DNA from: Sandaracinaceae bacterium
Lineage (GTDB): Bacteria > Myxococcota_A > Polyangia > Polyangiales > JADJQN01
Direction of reading: 5' to 3'
Length of the DNA: 64,000 bases
Assembly: GCA_016712745.1 (NCBI GenBank)
Contig: JADJQN010000001.1
Coordinates: forward strand, 620,001-684,000
A program made the position numbers and the translations under genes. Below, piece after piece: positions 52,334 through 61,940 of the stretch. The first letter of the stretch is position 1, and each line of letters opens with the position of its first letter. Under the pieces are notes generated by a model that saw only the letters and a program-made list of their open reading frames with translations, did not search any database and was not told the origin of the DNA.

Positions 52334-54202
52334 CTACACCGCCCCGTTTCTGACGGCAGCCTCATGCCAGGTGCACACGGAGAGCATCATGCGAACGAGC
52401 GATTCGTTGCTGTAGTCGCCGGCGAGAAACTCATCGGCGGTTTTCTTCACGCGCGCCGGATCAAGCGGACTATTGGTGATGGGCTCCATCGTGGAAAGTC
52501 GGCTGACTTCGTCCCGGAACTCCGGGTTACGCAGCAGATAGCTGCGCCACGGCACTCCAAAGCCCTTTTTGGGCGCTTTTTGCACTGCTTTAGGCAATCG
52601 ATCGGCGAACGCTTCACGCAGCACGGCCTTACGTTGACGCGTTGGGAAGAGCTGCTTGGTCGGGAGAGCTGCAAGCTGTTCGATTAAACGATAGTCGAGA
52701 AACGGTACGCGGCACTCAATCGACGCGCCCATTGTCATGCGGTCGTTTCGGTCCAGCAGCGATGACAAGAACGTATGCTGATCGTTGAACATGGCCTGAC
52801 GCAACCACTCGTTGGGATAGACGGCGGCGGCTTCTGCGAGCTTCTTGCGTCGATAGCCGAAGTCGCCGGACGGACGAAGGCCCACCTTCTGCAGATCCAC
52901 TGGCAGAACATCGCACGCGTTGTAGAGCACGAAGTCGCTCATCTGCCCCATCTCGAGGAACTTGCGCAACTTGCGCGCACGCACTTCGAGGCGTCCGCGC
53001 TCGAAGATTCGCAGGTGCGGAAGGATGCTGCGACCGGCATTCAGCAAGAAGGGAAACCGAAGCGGCTGATAGCGAATGTAGCCGTTGAGCGTTTCATCTG
53101 CGCCCTCGCCGGAGAGCAAGACTGTAACGCGCGACTTCGCGTAGTCAGCCAGCTTCAGCACGTGGACGTCATTGCCGTGTACAAGCGGCTCGTCGAAAAG
53201 GTACGAGGCGCGCCTAAGCTCGCGGTGAAGGTCCTCCGGCGTGACGCGTATCTCGTGTTGCTCAAGATGAAACTTGTCGACGACAGATTGGGCGACCGGG
53301 CCTTCATCGAGCTCCGCCTCCGTGAAACGCACGGTAAAGCTCGCCACAGGGCTCGAAGACTGAGTCGCGAGCGTGCCCGCGACCGTGGAGGAATCGAGGC
53401 CACCGCTGAGCATTACGCCGAGGGGTACATCGCTAATCGTGCGCAGTCGTACGGAGTCTTCAAAGGTCTGCCGATACCAACTTACGGCATCGCGCGGCGC
53501 GGAATCGCGAAGCGACGTGGCGCGCTCGGCAAGGCTCCACCAACGCTCGGTCGTCACGCGGCCGTTTTGCCAACGCAGGACATGACCCGGGAGCAAACGC
53601 TCCACGCCCTTCCACGGCGTACGTTCACCTGCAGTAAAGCGAAAGAGCAGGAGCTCCTCCCACGTGTTGGCATCGAACTCTTTCGGCGCGCCGCCGACGA
53701 ACAGCGCTTTGTGCTCAGACGCGAAGAAGAGCTTGCTCTGATGCTGCACATAGTAGAGTGGCTTGACGCCGAGCCGATCGCGTCCCAGAAGAAGCGTCTT
53801 GTCCTGACTGTCCCAAAGGGCGAACGCGAACATGCCGTTAAAGCGCGAGAGGGCGTTCACGCCCCACGTCACGACCGCGTGCAGCACAACCTCGGTGTCG
53901 CACTCTGAACGAAAGGACACGCCCTTTGCGATCAAAGCGTCGCGGCCTTCGCGGCAGTTGTAGACCTCGCCGTTGTAGGCAATCCAATAGCGGCCATCGG
54001 GCGTGGCCATGGGCATATGCCCGCGCTCTGACAAGTCGAGAATCGCGAGTCGACGTGAGCCAAGGGCTACACCCGCACCCAGGTATTCGCCAGCATCGTC
54101 GGGTCCACGATGAATGAGCGAGTCCCGCATCGCCACCAATCGATCACGCGTGATCGGGGCATCGTCTCGACCCGCTTCCACCACTCCAACCAAACCACAC
54201 AT
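52334..54202 (-). CDS. asparagine synthase (glutamine-hydrolysing), AsnB-like
   Basis: A 622-residue enzyme with the N-terminal glutaminase domain beginning MCGLVGVVE, so C2 is the nucleophile, and RHIGPDD-like LIHRGPDDAGEYLG. The synthetase domain has the ATP loop MLSGGLDSSTVAG and the later LSGEGADE motif. In exopolysaccharide loci AsnB homologues may amidate uronic acid carboxyls rather than make free asparagine; the UDP-HexNAcA dehydrogenase here would provide such a substrate. ATG 54202 is fixed by the need for Cys at position 2. The gene is divergent from the GT4 gene at 54355 with about 150 nt between. Confidence 0.93.
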   Translation of the reverse strand: MCGLVGVVEAGRDDAPITRDRLVAMRDSLIHRGPDDAGEYLGAGVALGSRRLAILDLSERGHMPMATPDGRYWIAYNGEVYNCREGRDALIAKGVSFRSECDTEVVLHAVVTWGVNALSRFNGMFAFALWDSQDKTLLLGRDRLGVKPLYYVQHQSKLFFASEHKALFVGGAPKEFDANTWEELLLFRFTAGERTPWKGVERLLPGHVLRWQNGRVTTERWWSLAERATSLRDSAPRDAVSWYRQTFEDSVRLRTISDVPLGVMLSGGLDSSTVAGTLATQSSSPVASFTVRFTEAELDEGPVAQSVVDKFHLEQHEIRVTPEDLHRELRRASYLFDEPLVHGNDVHVLKLADYAKSRVTVLLSGEGADETLNGYIRYQPLRFPFLLNAGRSILPHLRIFERGRLEVRARKLRKFLEMGQMSDFVLYNACDVLPVDLQKVGLRPSGDFGYRRKKLAEAAAVYPNEWLRQAMFNDQHTFLSSLLDRNDRMTMGASIECRVPFLDYRLIEQLAALPTKQLFPTRQRKAVLREAFADRLPKAVQKAPKKGFGVPWRSYLLRNPEFRDEVSRLSTMEPITNSPLDPARVKKTADEFLAGDYSNESLVRMMLSVCTWHEAAVRNGAV

Positions 54203-54354
54203 GAGAGATAGTTTTCCTACGACTGCCGACGAAGCGGTAGCCGAGATGAAGGCGCGGCAGAGTACCAGCAAGCGTGGGTTGTGTCCCTGCTCGCTTGCGT
54301 TCATTCCTGCCGATAAACGGTGACGTGAACGCCACAATCAGCAAAGATAAGCCA

Positions 54355-55584
54355 ATGCCAAAGAGTGGCTCGCCACGCCTGTGCATCCTCACCCAGTTCT
54401 ACCCGCCAGAGATGGGCGCGCCCCAAGCGCGGCTGTCCGAGTCGGCGACCCGCCTGATCGAAGCGGGCTGGACGGTGGAGGTGCTGACTGCCCTACCCAA
54501 CTACCCCGCCGGAAAGATTTTCGACGGCTACAACGCATTGCGACCGGTCGTCGAACGCATCAACGGCGCACGTGTCGTGCGCGTACCGATGTATCCGTCG
54601 AAGGAAGGCGTGGCGAAAAGGCTCGCCTCCTATCTTTCGTTTGCAGCGAGCGCAGCATCACTTGGACCTCTGCAACTTTCGCGACCCGATCTGCTGTGGG
54701 TCGAATCGCCGCCCATCTTCATCGGCCCCGCGGCGTGGGCACTCAGCACGCGTTGGCGATGCCCCTATGTGTTGAACGTGAGTGACCTCTGGCCTGAGTC
54801 GATCATTCGCGTCGGCATGATGAAATCGGACGCGCCCACCACGCGCGCGCTGCAGTTGCTCGAACACACGATGTACAAACGAGCCGCGGGCATCACCGGC
54901 CAGTCGACTGAGATTATCAAGCACGTCGCCGCTATCGCTCCCAACGTCCCAACTGAAGAAATCACAAACGGAGTGGACCCGACGCGCTTTGGCAAGCGCC
55001 ACGCCGACGCACACGCGAAGTCCATGCTGGGCGAGAAGCCTGGGCCTATCTTCATGTACGCGGGCCTCTTCGGCTGGGCGCAAGGTCTCGACCAAATCCT
55101 TGATCTTGCCAAAGCGTGGCCTGCCGACGCGCCTGGCCGCTTCGTGCTCGTTGGCGATGGTCCAGAACGCGAACGTCTTGGCAAGCGCGTCGACGATGAG
55201 AAACTCGACCGCGTGACATTGCTACCCGCTCAGCCGCGCGAGCGCATCCCCGCGTTGCTGGCCGCAGCAGACATCGCTATCGTGAGCCTCGGCATGACCA
55301 TTCCCGGCGCAGTTCCCAGCAAGATTTACGAGGCGATGGCGTCCTCGCTGCCCATCTTGCTAATCGCCGACGGCGAGCCCGCGCGGCGCATCGAGGGCTG
55401 CGGAACCGCGGTCAATCCGGGCGATGGCACAGCGTTATTGGCAGCGGGGCTGACGATGGCACGCGACGAGTCTGCGCGACGCCTTATGGGCGCTTCCGGA
55501 CGCGCGCTTGCCGAGGGCCGCTATCACCGAGATCGCATCGCCAGTCGCCTCGACTCGTTCTTGCGCGCGAGAATCGCACCATGA
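54355..55584 (+). CDS. GT4-family glycosyltransferase, WbuB-like
   Basis: A 409-residue GT-B transferase. The start LCILTQFYPPEMGAPQARL and LTALPNYPAGKIFDGYN are typical of WbuB-type enzymes that transfer deoxyamino sugars (fucosamine, quinovosamine). Donor-site residues appear in FVLVGDGPERERL and GAVPSKIYEAMASSLPILL. ATG 54355 is chosen since the frame upstream has no ribosome-binding site. It overlaps the WecB-like gene by 4 nt (ATGA), so the two are likely co-translated and act in the same sugar branch. Confidence 0.9.
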   Translation: MPKSGSPRLCILTQFYPPEMGAPQARLSESATRLIEAGWTVEVLTALPNYPAGKIFDGYNALRPVVERINGARVVRVPMYPSKEGVAKRLASYLSFAASAASLGPLQLSRPDLLWVESPPIFIGPAAWALSTRWRCPYVLNVSDLWPESIIRVGMMKSDAPTTRALQLLEHTMYKRAAGITGQSTEIIKHVAAIAPNVPTEEITNGVDPTRFGKRHADAHAKSMLGEKPGPIFMYAGLFGWAQGLDQILDLAKAWPADAPGRFVLVGDGPERERLGKRVDDEKLDRVTLLPAQPRERIPALLAAADIAIVSLGMTIPGAVPSKIYEAMASSLPILLIADGEPARRIEGCGTAVNPGDGTALLAAGLTMARDESARRLMGASGRALAEGRYHRDRIASRLDSFLRARIAP

Positions 55585-56651
55585 GCTTTGGCCTCGTCGT
55601 TGGCACTCGCCCAAACTTCGTGAAGGCCGCACCTATTCTGCGTGCGCTGCAGACGGCTTCGATCCCTTGCAAGCTGATCCATACCGGCCAACATTTCGAC
55701 AAGGCACTCTCCGACTCTTTTTTTCAGCGCCTCGGACTTCCGACGCCCGACGTGCATCTTGGCGTGAGCGCAAACGGACGCGGGGAACAGTTCGGCGAGA
55801 TTGTCCGCTCGCTCTCGGCCGTGTTGCCGTCCCTTGAGCTTACGAAGCTAATCGTTGTAGGCGACGTAACCTCCACAGCAGCCGCTGCCATAGCCGCCGA
55901 CTGTTGCGACATAGCCGTCGTTCACGTCGAAGCCGGGCTACGCAGTTTCGATCAGACAATGCCCGAGGAACGCAACCGTCGTATCGTAGACGCCATCGCC
56001 AAGGAGCTCTTCGCTAGCGAGCCGGCAGGCGTCACGAACCTGCTTCGCGAAGGACACGATCAGAACCAGGTCTTCCTCGTGGGTAACGTTATGATCGACA
56101 CGCTCTTGCGCTTTCGCGACGAAGCGCTGGCCGCGACGCCGTGGAAGAATCACGGCGTTGAAAAATCGAATTACGCCGTCGCTACGTTGCACCGCCCAGC
56201 GAACGTCGACACAGAGGCCGCGCTACGTGAATCTGTCGCGATTCTCGGCGAGGTTGCGCGCGACATGCCGGTGCTCTTCGCGGTGCATCCGCGTACAACA
56301 GCGCGTCTGCAGCGTTTTGGCATCACGTTACCTGCCGCGGTCAGTCAGCTGCCACCTCAGGATTACTTCGATTTTCTAGGCTTGATGGGCGGGGCCGCTG
56401 TCGTTCTAACCGACTCGGGCGGCGCGCAAGAAGAGACCACCGCGCTTGGGGTCCCCTGTCTAACGCTTCGCGAGAACACCGAACGCCCCATCACGGTCGA
56501 GCAGGGCACTTCACGCTTGTGCGGCCGGCGTATCGGCGAAATTCGCAACTACCTCGATCAGATCAAAGCGAACAAGTACCAAATCGGCAGCGGCGTCCCG
56601 CTTTGGGACGGACACGCTGCCGAGCGCATTGTTGCGGTCCTGGCGAAGTAG
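55581..56651 (+). CDS. wecB: non-hydrolysing UDP-N-acetylglucosamine 2-epimerase
   Basis: A 356-residue enzyme of the WecB/MnaA group. The N-terminus has VVGTRPNFVKAAPILRAL and IHTGQHFDKALSDSFF, with VHVEAGLRSFDQTMPEERNR and VLTDSGGAQEETTALGVP as the UDP and catalytic sites. It interconverts UDP-GlcNAc and UDP-ManNAc, unlike the hydrolysing NeuC-type enzyme at 18687. The start overlaps the GT4 stop by 4 nt. UDP-ManNAc may be oxidised further by the dehydrogenase at 15326 or transferred directly. Its stop abuts the next minus-strand gene. Confidence 0.95.
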   Translation: MSFGLVVGTRPNFVKAAPILRALQTASIPCKLIHTGQHFDKALSDSFFQRLGLPTPDVHLGVSANGRGEQFGEIVRSLSAVLPSLELTKLIVVGDVTSTAAAAIAADCCDIAVVHVEAGLRSFDQTMPEERNRRIVDAIAKELFASEPAGVTNLLREGHDQNQVFLVGNVMIDTLLRFRDEALAATPWKNHGVEKSNYAVATLHRPANVDTEAALRESVAILGEVARDMPVLFAVHPRTTARLQRFGITLPAAVSQLPPQDYFDFLGLMGGAAVVLTDSGGAQEETTALGVPCLTLRENTERPITVEQGTSRLCGRRIGEIRNYLDQIKANKYQIGSGVPLWDGHAAERIVAVLAK

Positions 56652-57212
56652 TCAGCCTGCGCAGGTAACGGTGGCTACCACAGGCGTTTGCGCTGTCGCA
56701 TCCGCAGCGAACTCGATGAGGATATTGCTACCGAACGTCTCTTCGATGCTCTCGTCGGTTGCGTCGAGACCACGAACCGTCGTCTCAGTGTCGATGTGCA
56801 AGCGGTAGGTGATCGCGCTGTCCGGGCCTCGCTTGTACTCGAGCGAGATGGTGCGCGTCTGGTCGGTGACGCTCTCGTCGTCAGAGTCGAGTGAGGAAAA
56901 ATAGTGCTCGCTAAGAACGGACGAAAGAGTGACTTGCTGCGAGTCGAAGCCCGAACAAATGCCGCCTTCTTCCAGCGCCCCTGACGGAACGTTGACGTAG
57001 TGCGCCGCGTTCATGGCGCGTCGCCAGCTCGTGCCAGTACCCGGGCTCCACTCCGCGCTTGCCGAGTCCGCCTTGCCACCGGCGCCAGTCCCCGTCTCGT
57101 TCTCGGCCTCTCCTGCAGGAGCGGCTGCTTGAGTCGCACACGCGGTGACGGACAGTCCTGCGAGCGCGATAAGGGAAGCGAGTGAGATGTTCGAGACGAA
57201 GCGGATCCGCAT
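56652..57212 (-). CDS. hypothetical lipoprotein
   Basis: A 186-residue protein with a signal peptide ending in SVTAC (C25 likely lipidated). A Gly/Ala/Glu linker (30-50) leads into a beta-rich C-terminal region with ICSGFDSQQVTLSSV and SISLEYKRG-like strands; two cysteines near the ends may pair. No family recognised. The start is ATG 57212 with GGAGG immediately upstream, rather than the longer frame that begins at 57425 inside the methyltransferase gene. The gene is convergent with wecB, whose stop it directly abuts. Confidence 0.72.
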   Translation of the reverse strand: MRIRFVSNISLASLIALAGLSVTACATQAAAPAGEAENETGTGAGGKADSASAEWSPGTGTSWRRAMNAAHYVNVPSGALEEGGICSGFDSQQVTLSSVLSEHYFSSLDSDDESVTDQTRTISLEYKRGPDSAITYRLHIDTETTVRGLDATDESIEETFGSNILIEFAADATAQTPVVATVTCAG

Positions 57213-57372
57213 GAAGTCCTCCGAGGTAGACACGTTGAGCCCGCATGTGCACTGCCTGTGCCAACGACGGACCAGCGATTGCACGGGAGAACCCCCCTTG
57301 CTTGGCAACGCAAACTGGCCACTCGGCCAGCGGAGATGACCACAGTAGCCACCTGCAGTACCCGAACCGAAC

Positions 57373-58080
57373 TCAGTATTGAATCGTGGCCAGGCAGTGG
57401 GTGTTGAGCGCGCGCACGTTCTCAAGGAGAAAGGCCAGCGTCCACGATCGATCGACGAGACGCCGCGCGATAGGCGGCGCTAGCGTCGTACGTTCGAAAT
57501 GGAATGTCGCACCCGGGAAGAGCTTTTTTATCTCGCCGCGCCCCACGCCCTTCACGCTTTTGTTCTTCGGATTGTCGTACGTGAAATCGTACCAAAGCAC
57601 GATGCCGCCGGGCCGCAGCACGCGACGCATCTCGGCAGCAATTTGATTCTTCACCGATGCATCGAGGATCGACGTGAACACCGTCGACTGAAACACGACG
57701 TCAAATGCGTGGTTTTTCCAGGGCAGACTGGCTGCGTCGCCATTTACGATGTGCGTACCCGGCAAACGCGCTTGGGCGACGCGCGCAAAATCAGGGACGA
57801 GTTCGATTCCGTGCAGGCGAGCGCGCGCTGCGCCGAGCAACTCAAACTCGGTGAGCCAATCTCCGCGCCCGCACCCAACATCCAGCACGTCGTAAGAGCT
57901 AAGTGGCATCTTGCCGGCACGCCGTAAAGCGCCCGCAATCGCTCGTACCTGGCTCTGCCGCGTAAAGAGATTCGCCGCCTTGCTAAGCGAATAAAAGCCG
58001 GGATCGAGCTCGTTCGTGCGGCGCTCATATTCGCGCATGATCCGCTCGATCTCGTCGCTGTGCTCCTGGCTCGAAGTCAC
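57373..58080 (-). CDS. SAM-dependent methyltransferase
   Basis: A 235-residue class I methyltransferase starting at GTG 58080. The SAM motif is VLDVGCGRGDWLTEFELLGA (about 64-83), followed by GIELVPDFARVA and the motif IV segment FQSTVFTSILD. C-terminal residues resemble small-molecule or sugar methyltransferases. It lies 10 nt downstream of the carbamoyltransferase gene, so the two probably tailor the same sugar, as carbamoylated and methylated deoxysugars occur together in nodulation-like and antibiotic glycans. Confidence 0.88.
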   Translation of the reverse strand: MTSSQEHSDEIERIMREYERRTNELDPGFYSLSKAANLFTRQSQVRAIAGALRRAGKMPLSSYDVLDVGCGRGDWLTEFELLGAARARLHGIELVPDFARVAQARLPGTHIVNGDAASLPWKNHAFDVVFQSTVFTSILDASVKNQIAAEMRRVLRPGGIVLWYDFTYDNPKNKSVKGVGRGEIKKLFPGATFHFERTTLAPPIARRLVDRSWTLAFLLENVRALNTHCLATIQY

Positions 58081-58089
58081 AGCGTACTC

Positions 58090-59787
58090 TCAGTCCTTCA
58101 TCAACATGAACTCGCCTACCTGCATGCGCGTCAGGCCCGAGTTCTTGAAAACGTGTATCGCTTCTTCCGCATCGCGCACGATGGGAAAGCCGTGCAGATT
58201 GAATGACGTATTGAGCACGACCGAGCGACCGGTCTTCGCTTCGAACGCCTCCAAGATAGCTTCCATCTCGGGGTTCTGTCCGTCTTCGACGAGCTGCGCG
58301 CGACACGTAAGATCCGCGTTGTGCACCGCTGCGATGAAGTCCTTGAAGTTGTCCTTGGTATCGAAGGTCATCATCATGTAAGGGCTGCGCAAATCCTTCG
58401 GATTCTTGAAGTACGGCTCCTGGCGTGAGCGCTTGGCCATCGGCGCAAACGGCATCCAGAAGTCGCGCTTCTTCACCATCTGATTGATCACGCGCACCAC
58501 GTCTTGATTCTTCGGATCGGCGAGGATGCTGCGATTGCCCAGGGCTCGCGCACCAAACTCCATGCGACCTGCGCAACGCGCAACCGGAACGCCGGAAGCT
58601 AGCAACTCCGCGACGAGCGTCGGCATGTGCTCCGGCTTCTCGTACTTGAAGCCCGAAGCTTTGACGGACGCTTCGGTGTCTTCGCGATCCAAATCGCCGC
58701 CGAGATAGAAATGCTTGAGCGGCGGAACGTTCGCGTCGCCAAAATGCTTCGCAAGCTCGACCCACAACGCGCCCATGGGCAATGTCTCATCGCCGCATGA
58801 AGGAAATGCTTCAAAGGAGTCGACTTCAGGTAGCTCCGCGATGCGCTTATTGGCCTTCACGTTCATGAATACGCCGCCCGACGCGAGCACGTTGCGCACG
58901 CCGGAAGCGCGTACTGCGTTGCGTGCCCATTCGCAGAGAATGTCCTCGATAAACTTCTGAAGACCCGCGCAAACGTGGTCAAAACGTTTGCCGTTCAAAT
59001 CCGCTTGCAGGCGATCACTCAAGTCGTTCGTGCGCTGACGAGTCTTCTTCTCGAAGCGAAGTCCATCCTTCGACAAACCAACGTACGCGTGAAAAATCTG
59101 CGCCATCTCTTCGGCCGCTTTGTCCGACGCGTACGGAGCCATGCCCATAAGCTTGTACTCGTGTTCGAGAGGCACAAAGCCCGTCATGTACGTAACCCAC
59201 GAGTAAATCGCCCCGAGCGAGTTCGCCCAGTTGGTCTCAGCCAGCGTCTGCACTTCGCCGCCACCGAACACGCGGACGCTCGCGCACATATTATCGCCAT
59301 CGCCGTCGCAGGTGAGCAACAACTTCTTCTCATTCGGATCGCCACGCAGGCCGTAGTAAGCGGTCGCCGCGTGCGTGAAGTGATGATCGTAGTGAACGAT
59401 CGGGACATCGCCCAAGCCCATCGACGCCAAGTCGCGGCGCACGACGTTCTGGTTCATCTCCGGCGAGAGGCGAAGCACGATGGGCATCGCAACGCGCTGA
59501 CGAAGCTTTCCGTAGTTCGTCATGGCGCGCTTGTAGCCATTCAGAATGTCGGCCCGGGAGTGATAGCGCGAGAGGACCTGCTTGCCGCCGTAGGCAATGG
59601 AGATGAGGTCGGACGGCGAAGCTCCCACCTGGTCCATGCACCACTGCAAGGAGCGACGGGGAAAACCCCAAAAGTTCTTCTCGCCGGTGAGCCGCTCTTC
59701 CTGAATGGCGTAGAGCAAACCCGTTTCATCACCGATGGCTGCTGCCGAGTTATGACCGGCGTGCAGCGAAAGCACATATCGTTTCAT
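58090..59787 (-). CDS. carbamoyltransferase, NodU/CmcH family
   Basis: A 565-residue enzyme related to NodU, TobZ and CmcH, which use carbamoyl phosphate and ATP to O-carbamoylate sugars. The N-terminal YrdC/kinase-like ATPase part has LSLHAGHNSAAAIGDETGLL and HYDHHFTHAATAYYG (metal histidines), and ASGGVFMNVKANKRI leads into the C-terminal domain with GRMEFGARALGNRSILADP. ATG 59787 is chosen, with AAGGTGAG upstream as ribosome-binding site, rather than the GTG 6 nt earlier. It is the first gene of a minus-strand pair with the methyltransferase. Confidence 0.94.
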   Translation of the reverse strand: MKRYVLSLHAGHNSAAAIGDETGLLYAIQEERLTGEKNFWGFPRRSLQWCMDQVGASPSDLISIAYGGKQVLSRYHSRADILNGYKRAMTNYGKLRQRVAMPIVLRLSPEMNQNVVRRDLASMGLGDVPIVHYDHHFTHAATAYYGLRGDPNEKKLLLTCDGDGDNMCASVRVFGGGEVQTLAETNWANSLGAIYSWVTYMTGFVPLEHEYKLMGMAPYASDKAAEEMAQIFHAYVGLSKDGLRFEKKTRQRTNDLSDRLQADLNGKRFDHVCAGLQKFIEDILCEWARNAVRASGVRNVLASGGVFMNVKANKRIAELPEVDSFEAFPSCGDETLPMGALWVELAKHFGDANVPPLKHFYLGGDLDREDTEASVKASGFKYEKPEHMPTLVAELLASGVPVARCAGRMEFGARALGNRSILADPKNQDVVRVINQMVKKRDFWMPFAPMAKRSRQEPYFKNPKDLRSPYMMMTFDTKDNFKDFIAAVHNADLTCRAQLVEDGQNPEMEAILEAFEAKTGRSVVLNTSFNLHGFPIVRDAEEAIHVFKNSGLTRMQVGEFMLMKD

Positions 59788-59964
59788 GACCACTCACCTT
59801 GAACGAGCGCCCGAGTATAGGCGACCGTGCATGCTTCGTTGCGCAATAAACCCGGATTGATCACCGGCCCCCCGTTGAACGTTTCTCAACCCGGCGCGCA
59901 ACATACCCGAAACGATGACGCGAGCTAGCAGGTCGAACGAACCATGGTAATCTCGGTCCGCCCT

Positions 59965-61212
59965 ATGCAGCTCGTTGAAGCGCGCGAACCCGCCCTTATG
60001 CAAGTGCCCTTTTATCGGCCAGAAATCGACGAGGCCTCGATTGAAGAGGTCGTCAATGTGCTGCGCGGTGGGTGGCTGACCAGCGGCCCGCGCGTAAAGC
60101 AATTCGAGGCCGATTTTGCGCAATGCGTCGGCGCAAAGCATGCGATAGCCGTCAACTCATGCACCGCCGCCCTGCATTTGGCGGTCGAAGCCCTGGGCCT
60201 TGCGGCCGGCGAGGCCGTCTTGGTCCCCGCCCACACGTTCGCCGCGACCGCCGAAATCGTGCGCTACATGGGCGCGATTCCCATCCTGGTCGACTCCGAC
60301 CCCGTGACCCTTCATATCGATCTCGATGACGTCGACGCTAAGGTCGAGGCGCTGCGCGCGGGCTCCCTCACGGCGCGAATCCCGAAAGACGTGCGCATCG
60401 TCGGGATGATCCCGGTTCATCTCGGCGGCGTCATGATGGACATGGACGCAGTGCACGCGACTGCGAAAAAACACGATCTGTGGATCGTCGAAGACGCGGC
60501 GCATTCTTTCCCGGCAGCGTGGCGCAAGGACGCATCTAAGCCCTTTGTCCGCTGCGGCGAAGACACGTCGTCGGTGACGTGCTTTTCGTTCTACGCGAAC
60601 AAGACAATCACCACTGGCGAGGGCGGCATGGCAGTTACTGCGGATCCTAAAATCGCAGAACGCATGCGCCTGATGTGCCTCCACGGCCTCTCACGCGACG
60701 CGTGGGACCGATTCTCAGGCGGACGCGTTTGGGATTACCGCATCGTCGCACCGGGCTTCAAATACAACATGACGGACGTCGCAGCTGCGACCGGGATTCA
60801 TCAGCTACGCGCGGCGCAACGCATGCGAAAAGAGCGCGAATCCATCGCGCTTTCGTACAACGAACGCCTTGCTTCCATCACTCAGCTCGAGCTTCCGCAC
60901 ACGGACAGTGACCGCCAGCACGCGTGGCACCTCTATCCGGTTCGCCTGCGCACCGAGCAGCTCCGGATCGATCGCAATCAGTTCATCGAGCTCTTGAAAG
61001 ACGCAGGCGTCGGTTGCTCTGTGCACTACCGCCCCTTGCACTTGCACGATTACTACATCGATACGTACGGGTGGCTCCCCGAGCATTGCCCAGTTTCGAC
61101 ACGCGAGTGGCAGCGCTTGATCAGCATTCCGATTTTCTCGGGCATGAAGAGCAAGGAGCTCGACCACGTCGTCAGCACCCTCGCCTCCATCTGTGCCACG
61201 CATGCCCGCTGA
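59965..61212 (+). CDS. DegT/DnrJ/EryC1 aminotransferase (PglE-like)
   Basis: A 415-residue PLP enzyme that would aminate a 4-keto-6-deoxy UDP-sugar. VPFYRPEIDEASI and VNSCTAALHLAVEALGL are followed by the PLP-phosphate EDAAHSFPA region (176-184) and the internal aldimine lysine K213 in FYANKTITTGEGGM. It is preceded by an AT-rich leader, and the exact start among three candidate ATGs (59944, 59965, 59998) is uncertain. It overlaps the sugar transferase by 11 nt. With the PglF-like gene at 61941 it could make the 4-amino precursor of bacillosamine or legionaminate. Confidence 0.93.
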   Translation: MQLVEAREPALMQVPFYRPEIDEASIEEVVNVLRGGWLTSGPRVKQFEADFAQCVGAKHAIAVNSCTAALHLAVEALGLAAGEAVLVPAHTFAATAEIVRYMGAIPILVDSDPVTLHIDLDDVDAKVEALRAGSLTARIPKDVRIVGMIPVHLGGVMMDMDAVHATAKKHDLWIVEDAAHSFPAAWRKDASKPFVRCGEDTSSVTCFSFYANKTITTGEGGMAVTADPKIAERMRLMCLHGLSRDAWDRFSGGRVWDYRIVAPGFKYNMTDVAAATGIHQLRAAQRMRKERESIALSYNERLASITQLELPHTDSDRQHAWHLYPVRLRTEQLRIDRNQFIELLKDAGVGCSVHYRPLHLHDYYIDTYGWLPEHCPVSTREWQRLISIPIFSGMKSKELDHVVSTLASICATHAR

Positions 61213-61897
61213 GAAGGACCCCGGGCTTCCGCGGGCAGTCGAAGCCATGCTCGCCTTGACGGGCTTGGTTATAGTGGGCCCAGTGCTCGCGCTCGCAGGG
61301 CTCGCTATTGCACTCGAATCGCCCGGCCCAATCCTTTTTCGTCAGGTGCGCGTCGGGCAAAATGGCAAACCTTTTACCCTGTACAAACTGCGGTCGATGC
61401 GCATGGATACGGGCAAGGGTCTCGGGGTCACGGCTGCCGACGACGACCGCACGACGCACGTTGGGCGCTTCCTGCGCAAGACCAAGCTCGACGAGTTTCC
61501 TGAGCTCTGGAACGTAGTTGCCGGCCAAATGTCGCTCGTCGGACCGAGGCCCGAAGTGCCCCGCTATGTGAACCTGACCGATCCGCTGTGGCAAAAAGCA
61601 CTCGCCGTCCGTCCAGGCCTTACCGATCCGGTTTACTTGGGCTTTCGAGACGAGGAAGCCTTCATGAGTCAGGTTGACGATGACCGCGAAAACTACTACC
61701 TCACGACCCTTCAGAAGTACAAACTCCGCGGGCATATCGAGTACTTGGAAAGACGGTCATGGGTTTCGGACGTCGCGATTCTCTTCAAAACGGTGCATGC
61801 GATTCTGGCACCGTCGAAAGCTCCCCTGCCGGATGCGGCGGAGGTCGAGCGTATCGCGCGTGGGGAATCATCGCCTCTGAACACGCCCCGGAAATGA
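61202..61897 (+). CDS. initiating sugar transferase, PglC/WbaP-like
   Basis: A 231-residue polyprenyl-phosphate phosphoglycosyltransferase. One hydrophobic segment (about 12-42) precedes LFRQVRVGQNGKPFTLYKLR, the KLDEFPELWNV stretch and SLVGPRPEVPRY, all typical of the monotopic PGT catalytic core (membrane-associated). It would link the first sugar-1-phosphate to undecaprenyl phosphate. ATG 61202 is preferred to an in-frame GTG 9 nt earlier. With the neighbouring DegT aminotransferase and CapD-like dehydratase it forms the familiar PglE-PglC-PglF arrangement for 2,4-diacetamido-trideoxyhexose initiation. Confidence 0.93.
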   Translation: MPAEKDPGLPRAVEAMLALTGLVIVGPVLALAGLAIALESPGPILFRQVRVGQNGKPFTLYKLRSMRMDTGKGLGVTAADDDRTTHVGRFLRKTKLDEFPELWNVVAGQMSLVGPRPEVPRYVNLTDPLWQKALAVRPGLTDPVYLGFRDEEAFMSQVDDDRENYYLTTLQKYKLRGHIEYLERRSWVSDVAILFKTVHAILAPSKAPLPDAAEVERIARGESSPLNTPRK

Positions 61898-61940
61898 ATG
61901 ATCCCGCAGTCCTGCGCATCTTCAATGTGTGCGGGGTACG

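Noticed and set aside
52775..53908. 377-residue plus-strand frame
   Set aside because: Antisense to asparagine synthase; composition is atypical.
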